From X23 sp050251575 (GTDB lineage Bacteria; Bacillota; Clostridia; SK-Y3): a DNA stretch of 5,229 nt. The notes beneath the pieces were generated by a model, which worked only from the letters and a program-made list of their open reading frames with translations, had not been told where the DNA came from and did not search any database. The DNA lies in the NCBI GenBank assembly GCA_050251575.1, contig JBFWMP010000180.1:1-5229 (forward strand), given 5' to 3'. A program made the position numbers and the translations under genes. Shown piece after piece: positions 1 to 5,163 of this stretch (position 1 is the stretch's first letter; each line of letters opens with the position of its first letter).

Positions 1-80
1 GCACATAAGCAACTTAAAACCTACTACATTACACTACTTTTCATTCACAATGACAGAATACGGACTTCTTCACTACACTA

Positions 81-124
81 GGGCGGTTCATCCATTTGAT
101 TCTCATCAAATGGATGAACCGCCC
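81..124. terminator. Perfect 20-bp inverted repeat 3' of the AEC transporter gene
   Basis: Positions 81-100 are exactly complementary to 105-124, leaving a four-base TCTC loop. The stem is GC-rich at its base (GGGCGG/CCGCCC) and AT-rich towards the loop. It lies 17 bp beyond the stop of the minus-strand transporter, so it probably forms the 3' end of that mRNA. Neither side has a proper run of T: the plus side continues CCTTGTTT and the minus side continues TAGTGTAGTG. It is therefore not a textbook intrinsic terminator and may instead protect the 3' end or serve an unseen plus-strand gene to the left. The hairpin itself is certain; its role is inferred. Confidence 0.6.
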
Positions 125-141
125 CCTTGTTTGGCTGCTTC

Positions 142-1062
142 TTATAAGAAAAATGCAATCATAGGAATGGTCAGTATTGATAATAATGTTGATATAAATA
201 CTGACTGCGCACCTAAATAAGCATTTCCATCAAACTTTTCAGCCAATATTGCTGAATTTGCAGGAATAGGCATTGCTGTGATGACTACAGGTATCCCTAT
301 CATTAACAGATCTAAATCAAATAATTTCAACACCAAGAGCAGTATAACCGGAATAAAAATTAATCGAATAAAACTCACAATATATACCTTGTAATTTAAA
401 AACATCTTGGAGAACGCGGCATTTGCTAGAATAATACCCGAAAGAATCATGGATAACGGTGTGATAGTACTCCCAACCATTGAAATAGACATCGCTATAG
501 ATGTAGGAAGCTTGATGGAAAACAAAAATATGCACAATCCTATAAACACCGAAATCATAGGAGGATTAACCACCTTTTTAAAGTTCATGCTCATCCACTT
601 TGCTTCTCCTCTTTGAAAAATCATCACCCCTAGAGAGTTAAACAAAATATAGATAGGTAAGCTAAATAAAGAAGCATATAAAATACCTTCTTTGCCAAAC
701 AAGGCTTCAACTACCGGATATCCCATAAATCCGAAGTTTGAGAATAAGATACCAAACTGGAAAACATTACGTGAAAGCGGATCTACCTTGAGAAATTTCA
801 ATGCCACTGCTGCTGTAAAAGCAGAAAACAACAATACCCCAAGACATATCACAATAAGCCAAGCTCCATCCTTCAAAACTTCAATAGAAAATGGATAATT
901 CATCGCATTAATAATCATTGCCGGCAATACAATGTTAAACAATAGGTTCGATAAATTCTTACTAAAAGAATTATCCACAATATTTAGCTTACGTACAATA
1001 AATCCTACAACCAAAAGCATAAATAAAACCACTATTTGATTCAATGTCACAAAAAAGTCCAT
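142..1062 (-). CDS. AEC (auxin efflux carrier) family transporter
   Basis: A 306-residue, very hydrophobic protein with about ten predicted membrane segments, the usual size for bacterial AEC-family permeases (the family of malonate and malate carriers such as MdcF/MleP). Family-like features: the SNLLFNIVLPAMIINAM segment (38-54) with a helix-breaking proline, the F-x-FGILFSNFGFMGYPVVEALFG stretch (101-123), NPP at 166-168, the VGSTITPLSMILSGIIL helix (197-212), and the C-terminal AMPIPANSAILAEKF...GAQSVFISTLLSILTIP repeat of the fold (263-300). The start is the ATG at 1062, with AAGGAG at 1071-1076 and an 8-nt gap. It is transcribed alone, divergently from the DUF445 gene. Family members export or import organic anions or related small molecules; nothing here identifies the substrate, and the plant-auxin name should not be read as function. 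Confidence 0.9.
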   Translation of the reverse strand: MDFFVTLNQIVVLFMLLVVGFIVRKLNIVDNSFSKNLSNLLFNIVLPAMIINAMNYPFSIEVLKDGAWLIVICLGVLLFSAFTAAVALKFLKVDPLSRNVFQFGILFSNFGFMGYPVVEALFGKEGILYASLFSLPIYILFNSLGVMIFQRGEAKWMSMNFKKVVNPPMISVFIGLCIFLFSIKLPTSIAMSISMVGSTITPLSMILSGIILANAAFSKMFLNYKVYIVSFIRLIFIPVILLLVLKLFDLDLLMIGIPVVITAMPIPANSAILAEKFDGNAYLGAQSVFISTLLSILTIPMIAFFL

Positions 1063-1124
1063 AGCATTTTCTCCTTATAAAGCTATATTAGCAAATTAAA
1101 ACCACTTCTAACATCTTCCTAATG

Positions 1125-1133
1125 ATTTTACCA
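1125..1133 (-). promoter_or_regulatory. Possible extended -10 promoter of the AEC gene
   Basis: On the minus strand this reads TGG-TAAAAT: an extended -10 element with a hexamer matching TATAAT at five of six positions. No good -35 lies 16-18 nt upstream (TGTTTT is the best), which an extended -10 can tolerate. Transcription would start near 1118 and leave a leader of about 55 nt before the transporter ATG. Confidence 0.35.
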
Positions 1134-1191
1134 CAAAACCAGTCATAAAAACATCCTATACTTTATTCTCATCTGTATCTTAACAATATTA

Positions 1192-1220
1192 TTGACCTTT
1201 TATGAAATTAGTGGAATAAT
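1192..1220 (+). promoter_or_regulatory. Sigma-A-type promoter of the DUF445 gene
   Basis: TTGACC (1192-1197) is followed by a 17-nt spacer and AATAAT (1215-1220), each hexamer matching the consensus at five of six positions. TG at 1212-1213 adds an extended -10. A second perfect TATAAT at 1223-1228 has no matching -35. Transcription would start near 1227, about 40 nt before the DUF445 ATG. Confidence 0.6.
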
Positions 1221-1266
1221 ATTATAATATTAGATAGATTGTCTCAATAAAAGGAGCTAAAACATT

Positions 1267-2184
1267 ATGAATTATACATATATTACCGCACCAGCAGTGG
1301 GTGCCTTAATTGGTTATATCACAAATTTTATCGCTATAAAGATGCTGTTTCGCCCTCTGACTCCAAAATACATCTTTGGCATGAAAATTCCTTTCACTCC
1401 CGGCATTATCCCACGGGAAAAAGCACGCCTTGCTAAAAGCGTAGGCACTGCAGTAGGCGAAAAACTTTTAACGGATGAAATCATTATTGATACGCTGCTT
1501 TCTCCGCTTTTTCAACAAAAAATAGAAGAATTTATTGACCAGAAGATTCTCGAATTGGAAAATGATGATAAAAAAATCAACGATATTTTTTCCTATGCAT
1601 TGGACGAACAAGAATCAGAAAAGATACTTTCAACTATTGAAAATGATGCAGTAAATTTTTTGTGCCAACGGATCAATTCTCCTGATGTAGCTGAAAAATT
1701 ATCCTCTTATATTTCTAATAGCTTGGAGAATTATATGGAAACTCAATTGAACCACCCATTGATTAAGATGGCACTGAGCTTAAACAAAAGTATTGTAGGA
1801 AATATGAAGCATTCTATCTCTAATAAGATACAGGAGCTTCTTTTTTCTAACTCCCGTACAACGATAGAATCCATGGTTCAGGATGAAATGCATCATATTC
1901 TGGATATAGAAATAAAACAAATAACTCAGCAATCACAAAGTAAGATTCATGAAATAAAGAAATTGGCAATCAATGTTTTTATCAACTTAGTGAAAAAAAA
2001 TATTCATTCCATTACTGTAATGATTGACATCCCCGGAATCGTTGAAAAGCGGATTAGTGATTTTGATGTTCTTGAAGTGGAAGAATTAATTCTAAGCATC
2101 ATCGATAAAGAGTTGAAGGCAATTATATGGCTAGGCGCTTTATTAGGCTTGATAATGGGATTTTTAATGCCCCTGCTGTCATAA
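1267..2184 (+). CDS. DUF445 family membrane protein (YheB-like)
   Basis: A 305-residue protein with the architecture of the DUF445 family. An N-terminal membrane segment (about 6-26) runs into the conserved GYITNFIAIKMLFRP motif (16-30), followed by PFTPGIIPREKARLAKSVG (42-60). A long, mostly helical, charged middle (about 65-250) is rich in Glu, Lys and Ile. The C-terminal part carries DIPGIVEKRISDFDVLEVEELI (254-275) and a final membrane segment (about 286-304) that nearly ends the protein. With a membrane helix at each end, the middle should lie on one side of the membrane, tethered at both ends. It is shorter than Bacillus YheB (about 377 residues, from memory), the difference probably falling in the helical middle. 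AAGGAG at 1251-1256 lies 10 nt before the ATG. The molecular function of the family is unknown; envelope or spore-related roles have been suggested but cannot be judged from this sequence. Confidence 0.88.
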   Translation: MNYTYITAPAVGALIGYITNFIAIKMLFRPLTPKYIFGMKIPFTPGIIPREKARLAKSVGTAVGEKLLTDEIIIDTLLSPLFQQKIEEFIDQKILELENDDKKINDIFSYALDEQESEKILSTIENDAVNFLCQRINSPDVAEKLSSYISNSLENYMETQLNHPLIKMALSLNKSIVGNMKHSISNKIQELLFSNSRTTIESMVQDEMHHILDIEIKQITQQSQSKIHEIKKLAINVFINLVKKNIHSITVMIDIPGIVEKRISDFDVLEVEELILSIIDKELKAIIWLGALLGLIMGFLMPLLS

Positions 2185-2190
2185 TAACAA

Positions 2191-2222
2191 ATGGGCACTT
2201 TGATTATAATCAAAGTGCCCAT
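2191..2222. terminator. Bidirectional hairpin between DUF445 and speD
   Basis: Positions 2191-2204 and 2209-2222 form a perfect 14-bp stem around the loop TATA. It exactly fills the 46-bp gap between two convergent genes. On the minus strand (speD) the stem is followed by TTGTTATTAT, a fair T-rich tail. On the plus strand the tail CTTCGCTTTT is poorer. It most likely terminates both transcripts, speD more cleanly. Confidence 0.75.
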
Positions 2223-2230
2223 CTTCGCTT

Positions 2231-2623
2231 TTACGCTGTGTGTGTCTTATTCTTAAAATTATCCACTATAGTCATCTCGCCCATTCCACGTTCTAAGTTC
2301 GCTTCGTAGATTTTCTTTGATCCCAGTTTTTTCGCAATAAGCTGCGCAGCTACTTGAGGATCAATTCTCTCTCCGCAGGTAAACACATCTATGCTTGCAT
2401 ATCCGTGTTCAGGGAAAGTGTGGATAGCCAAATGAGATTCAGAGATTACTACCACCCCTGATACTCCTTGAGGCGCAAACTTATGGAAAGCAACTTCTCT
2501 AACTTCTGCTCCCGCTTCCAATGCAGCCTCTACCATTACTCTCTCAACGAGCTCCCTGTTATCAAGGAATTCATTATTACATTCCCAAAGCTCCATAATA
2601 CAGTGTCTTGAATAAGTATTCAT
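2231..2623 (-). CDS. speD: S-adenosylmethionine decarboxylase proenzyme, class 1B
   Basis: A 130-residue proenzyme that decarboxylates S-adenosylmethionine to supply the aminopropyl donor for spermidine synthesis in the cytosol. The protein cuts itself between Glu62 and Ser63 in VVISESHLAIHTFPEHGY, and Ser63 becomes the catalytic pyruvoyl group. His68 (processing) and Cys83 in DVFTCG (proton donor) are present. These numbers equal those of the Thermotoga maritima enzyme, which supports the ATG at 2621-2623 as start. That ATG has GGGGGA (2631-2636) 7 nt upstream. An in-frame TTG at 2636-2638 would add five residues (MGDSI) but overlaps this ribosome binding site and has none of its own. Other family signatures are AGAEVREVAFHKFAPQGVSGVVV (38-60) and ERGMGEM near the end. 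No speE or other polyamine gene is adjacent. The mRNA has a long structured leader (2624 to about 2752), suggesting post-transcriptional control. Confidence 0.96.
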   Translation of the reverse strand: MNTYSRHCIMELWECNNEFLDNRELVERVMVEAALEAGAEVREVAFHKFAPQGVSGVVVISESHLAIHTFPEHGYASIDVFTCGERIDPQVAAQLIAKKLGSKKIYEANLERGMGEMTIVDNFKNKTHTA

Positions 2624-2654
2624 GATACTGTCCCCCAATCTATGATAATTTTCT

Positions 2655-2727
2655 CCACCACGGGGGTAGGTTAGTTCAACCGATGCCCTAATCCACGGGA
2701 TAGTTAGTTCAGCAGATGCCCCAACCC
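2655..2727 (-). promoter_or_regulatory. Tandem structured RNA element in the speD leader (candidate cis-regulator)
   Basis: Read on the minus strand, two units begin 33 nt apart, at 2721 and 2688, and share GGGCATCNGNTGAACTAAC (17 of 19 bases identical). Each is followed by a C-run and GTGG. Unit A pairs GGTTGG (2726-2721) with CTAACT (2707-2702). Unit B pairs GGaTTAG (2694-2688, one bulged A) with CTAACC (2674-2669). Both stems have six pairs and enclose a 13-nt loop GGCATCNGNTGAA, although the 5' strands of the stems differ. After each unit a small hairpin is possible: ATCC-CGT-GGAT (2701-2691) and CTACC-CCCGT-GGTGG (2669-2655). The CCCCC at 2666-2662 can pair with the GGGGG of the speD ribosome binding site (2636-2632). 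I do not recognise it as a known class. A link to polyamines or AdoMet is inferred only from its position. Confidence 0.6.
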
Positions 2728-2758
2728 TTTAAGCGGAATAACTACAATAACTCAAGCA

Positions 2759-2787
2759 ATTATAAGTATGCTTAAGCTACTTAAAAA
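2759..2787 (-). promoter_or_regulatory. speD: Probable speD promoter with palindrome in the spacer
   Basis: The minus strand has a perfect TATAAT at 2764-2759, but the -35 at 17-nt spacing (TTTTTA, 2787-2782) is weak. Transcription would begin near 2752, giving a leader of about 130 nt that contains the whole tandem element. The spacer is almost filled by an imperfect palindrome at 2764-2782: AAGTA, one unpaired T, the self-complementary GCTTAAGC, then TACTT. A weak -35 with a palindrome across the spacer would fit control by a DNA-binding protein, but no regulator can be named. Confidence 0.45.
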
Positions 2788-2869
2788 ATATAACACATAT
2801 CTTAGGAAAAATCAAATATTATTTTGAAATTTGGCGATAAATTTAGTTTTATCTTTTCCAAAAATGATA

Positions 2870-2875
2870 TATAAT
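2870..2875 (+). promoter_or_regulatory. Possible -10 box of the small orphan gene
   Basis: A perfect TATAAT lies 57 nt before the ATG at 2933, within an AT-only stretch (TATATAATATATATAA). No good -35 is found at 16-18 nt (TTTTAT or GTTTTA). The box could be real or simply a product of base composition. Confidence 0.3.
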
Positions 2876-2932
2876 ATATATAAGAAGAATCTCATTTGAT
2901 AACGGCTTTTAAAATTCGAAAGGAGCATATTT

Positions 2933-3310
2933 ATGGATGTTGACCGGATGCAAAAAGGTGATTATTTTAACCTGGACAGCGCGGTCCCTATATCAGCGAA
3001 TTTAGTCATAAAGCTAGCAAATATCCTGTCTACCGAAAGTGCCTTGATGTCCTTTGAGATAGATGAAAACAGCAGTTGCATGGCAAAGTTGTATCTGCTG
3101 GCAAATCCACTGGAATATTACAAGGAAATGAACAAAATCATTCAAAAAAGCTATAAGTGTTCTAATGAATTAAGTAAATACAGAAGATATAAAGAAAACA
3201 TACGTGCTTTTAATAGTGTAAATATTATAGAAAAAGCCGGCTCTTTCTATATTGATTTGCAGTGTAGAAGTGCTCAGGGTTTTATAGATCTCATCAACAG
3301 TATAAATTAA
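2933..3310 (+). CDS. Small hypothetical protein, divergent from speD
   Basis: A 125-residue protein I cannot assign to a family. It is very probably a true gene: AAGGAG at 2920-2925 sits 7 nt before the ATG, and a good terminator follows the stop directly. It is soluble in appearance, with no signal peptide or membrane segment. Likely layout from residue patterns: a charged N-terminus (DVDRMQKGDYFNLD), a helix at about 20-33, a strand-like SALMSFEID (36-44), a stretch including YLLANPLEYYKEMNKIIQ (54-71), a basic helical SKYRRYKENIRAF (81-93), a strand-like AGSFYIDLQC (102-111) and a short helix FIDLINSI at the end. Cysteines at 49, 76 and 111 are too scattered for an obvious metal site. Its divergent placement from speD is suggestive but does not prove a link. 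Function unknown. Confidence 0.8.
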   Translation: MDVDRMQKGDYFNLDSAVPISANLVIKLANILSTESALMSFEIDENSSCMAKLYLLANPLEYYKEMNKIIQKSYKCSNELSKYRRYKENIRAFNSVNIIEKAGSFYIDLQCRSAQGFIDLINSIN

Positions 3311-3312
3311 AG

Positions 3313-3338
3313 AAGCAAGGGAACTTCCCTTGCTTTTT
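3313..3338. terminator. Bidirectional intrinsic terminator
   Basis: AAGCAAGGG (3313-3321) pairs with CCCTTGCTT (3327-3335) around the loop AACTT. On the plus strand the stem runs into a TTTTT tract (3334-3338), a classical terminator for the small orphan gene, whose stop is only 2 nt upstream. On the minus strand the stem is preceded by AAAAA right after the stop of the 3D-domain gene and followed by CTTTAATTTATA, so it can end that transcript as well. Confidence 0.88.
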
Positions 3339-3989
3339 CTATTCTTGAATAAGCCATACCTTCTTTTTTCTTTCTCCGAAACGAAGCGCTGCCTCTTTAT
3401 CAAACATGGCAAAGTCAAACCTCTCCCTCCCGGTAATAGCACCACCCGTATCCATCGCTTCCACTATCCCAATCCCTTGAATATAGAACCTTTGACCGTA
3501 ATTCCAATAGTTTTTATCTACTGCAATCGAGTAGCCGGGTATAATTGCATTCCCTGAGGAAGTAATCCCTCTGTCATTACCACATTCTTCAACAGAAGGG
3601 GTATATGCCGTTCCAAGCCACTCCCCCACATAATCCATCTTGCGAAATCTGGAGACACTGCCACGACTGATTTCAGTAGTGGGATTGGTATAATAAACAG
3701 GCTTCTTTCCATCTAATGCAAACATCTTAATCGTATTTTGCAGTGAAATATTCTCTTCATTTATAAAATCCGCTAATGCCTTATACTCTTCCAACTGATC
3801 TGTCTGATGCATAATCAGTTCTTTAAGATCCTTGTTTTCTGCAGATAACTTATACACCTGATTAGGCAAGGACGAAAAGATTGTCAAACCCACAAAGAAT
3901 AAAGCGATGCTTAATATAAATATCACTGATAAAAGCAAGAGTATTGTTTTATCCTTATTCCCTAAGAACTGTAATATCACTATTATCAT
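3339..3989 (-). CDS. Membrane-anchored 3D-domain protein (cell-wall-active double-psi barrel)
   Basis: A 216-residue protein with an N-terminal membrane segment (about 15-39), a coiled-coil-like helix (about 43-90) and a C-terminal 3D domain (about 124-214). The domain shows WLGTAYTPSVEECGNDRGITSSGN (124-147), the three family aspartates in AVDKNYW (Asp158), AMDTGGAI (Asp180) and RFDFAMF (Asp192), and the closing EAALRFGERKKKVWLI. This fold is shared with the catalytic part of MltA lytic transglycosylases and with Bacillus YuiC/YocH-type proteins, so peptidoglycan cleavage outside the membrane is the likely role; activity is inferred. The start is uncertain. The ATG at 3987-3989 lies only 2 nt after AAGGGG (3997-3992). 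An in-frame GTG at 3978-3980 would have an 11-nt gap and remove three residues. The gene is alone and has a near-consensus promoter. Confidence 0.9.
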   Translation of the reverse strand: MIIVILQFLGNKDKTILLLLSVIFILSIALFFVGLTIFSSLPNQVYKLSAENKDLKELIMHQTDQLEEYKALADFINEENISLQNTIKMFALDGKKPVYYTNPTTEISRGSVSRFRKMDYVGEWLGTAYTPSVEECGNDRGITSSGNAIIPGYSIAVDKNYWNYGQRFYIQGIGIVEAMDTGGAITGRERFDFAMFDKEAALRFGERKKKVWLIQE

Positions 3990-4034
3990 CTCCCCTTACT
4001 ACCGGTAAATTTCTCTTCTGTTATTTCATTTTGT

Positions 4035-4063
4035 ATCATATACTACTTAAAAAAAAATGTCAA
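4035..4063 (-). promoter_or_regulatory. Strong sigma-A-type promoter of the 3D-domain gene
   Basis: On the minus strand a perfect TTGACA (4063-4058), a 17-nt spacer and TATGAT (4040-4035, five of six) form a near-consensus housekeeping promoter. Transcription would start near 4028, about 40 nt before the start codon. The spacer begins with a run of nine T. Confidence 0.8.
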
Positions 4064-4131
4064 ATATATCCTTGGAACAAAAAACCTCTCTATTAAGTCT
4101 AACTACTAAAAATAATTAGGAGGCTTCAATC

Positions 4132-5118
4132 ATGAAAAAAATATTAAGCTGGTTAATGATTTGTTTCATTTTGATATCGCTTAGCACGTCTATCATTGGC
4201 TGCAGTTCAAGCAAAAAAAGTGAGATGGCTGCATTCGACTCGGCAAGTCCGGCGTCGAATAAATCAACAGCTATGAATAATGGCAGCTCAAAGGAGACTG
4301 CTCCACAAATGGCACCGCAAGAACAAGCAAAATCAGAAGAAAAAGCAAACGCTCCTGCCGACAGTCTTGCGATAATGGAAGCTCAAAACTCTACAAACCC
4401 TATTTTAGCTGATCGCAAGGTAATCTTTAATTCTTTTATGGTATTAGAGGTAGAAGATTTTGACACCAAATTTAAAATGATTAATTCTATAGTACAAAAC
4501 TCCGGCATCGGATATCTTCAAAGCTCCAACATCCGCTCCACCAAGATATCCTCAGATCCTGAAAAATACAGAAAAGAAGGCTCCATCGTATTAAGAGTGG
4601 CTCAGAACAAATTTGAAAATGTCCTAACTGAAGTTAGAAGCATGGGAACCGTGTTAGACGATCGAACCAATAGTGAAGAAATCACTGATCAATACTATGA
4701 TGCAAAATATCGGACTCAAATGTATGAAGCTGAACGTGAAAAAGTGATGGAATATCTTAAAAAAGCAAATGACTTAAATACTATGCTGCAGCTGGAAAAA
4801 AGAATAACTGAGATTACCTATGAGATTGAAAGATTAAAAGGCTCCCTACGCAAATGGGATAACCTGGTAGAATTCTCCACCATCACCATAGAACTTCATG
4901 AAAAAGTACCTGAAAATCTGCGAATCAAATCCAATGGCTACGGTGAAAGACTATTAGATGCACTTATGGATAGCTTTGAGGATACTATAAGAGCGTTAGG
5001 AAACCTGGTCATCGGAATAATCCGCCTACTCCCTACACTTACGATTTTAGGGCTTCTGTTCCTCATTGCCAGACCTTTTATAGCAAAATTCTTTAAGAAA
5101 AAAGATATTCAAGGATAA
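4132..5118 (+). CDS. DUF4349 domain lipoprotein
   Basis: A 328-residue exported lipoprotein. A basic, hydrophobic signal peptide (1-23) ends in the lipobox IIGC, with Cys24 as the lipidated residue. A low-complexity linker rich in Ser, Ala, Lys and Gln follows (about 25-90). The DUF4349 domain covers about 94-315. It begins ADRKVIFNSFMVLEVEDFDTKF, has the strand-forming SIVLRVAQNKFENVLTEVRSMGTV (151-174) and EEITDQYYDAKYRTQMYEAERE (182-203), then a coiled-coil helix (about 195-242) and VEFSTITIELHE (246-257). A C-terminal membrane helix (about 291-315) with a KFFKKK tail would anchor the protein a second time, giving a loop held at both ends on the outer face. AGGAGG at 4118-4123, 8 nt before the ATG, is an excellent ribosome binding site. 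No clear promoter was found; a TATACT at 4039-4044 overlaps the -10 of the divergent gene. Family function is not established. Confidence 0.9.
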   Translation: MKKILSWLMICFILISLSTSIIGCSSSKKSEMAAFDSASPASNKSTAMNNGSSKETAPQMAPQEQAKSEEKANAPADSLAIMEAQNSTNPILADRKVIFNSFMVLEVEDFDTKFKMINSIVQNSGIGYLQSSNIRSTKISSDPEKYRKEGSIVLRVAQNKFENVLTEVRSMGTVLDDRTNSEEITDQYYDAKYRTQMYEAEREKVMEYLKKANDLNTMLQLEKRITEITYEIERLKGSLRKWDNLVEFSTITIELHEKVPENLRIKSNGYGERLLDALMDSFEDTIRALGNLVIGIIRLLPTLTILGLLFLIARPFIAKFFKKKDIQG

Positions 5119-5163
5119 TAAACATAAAGTGTTAAAGATACTACTTTAATAACCAGCCTTGGT

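Noticed and set aside
2..220. Plus-strand open frame running from the window edge to about 220, with an ATG at 50
   Set aside because: It runs through the perfect palindrome and then antisense through the end of the AEC gene. It has no ribosome binding site and its composition looks random. A second frame, open from 1 to a stop at 79-81, could in principle be the tail of an upstream gene, but 26 codons are too few to judge.
2004..2222. Minus-strand open frame of about 72 codons antisense to the end of DUF445
   Set aside because: It lies inside the DUF445 gene on the other strand and begins without a ribosome binding site; it is a shadow of the real gene.
2636..2638. TTG as start codon of speD (135 residues)
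   Set aside because: It overlaps the ribosome binding site of the ATG at 2623. The ATG start also gives Ser63, His68 and Cys83, the numbering of characterised class 1B enzymes.
2655..2727. tRNA-like or CRISPR-like reading of the tandem repeat
   Set aside because: Only two copies occur, with no proper spacers, no cloverleaf and no acceptor stem. The position between the speD promoter and start codon fits a leader element much better.
3170..3445. Minus-strand open frame crossing the terminator between the orphan gene and the 3D-domain gene
   Set aside because: It overlaps two well-supported genes and the bidirectional terminator and has no family features.
4072..4105. Plus-strand promoter starting with TTGGAA for the DUF4349 gene
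   Set aside because: No acceptable -10 lies 16-18 nt downstream; the nearest TATTAA is at 13 nt spacing.
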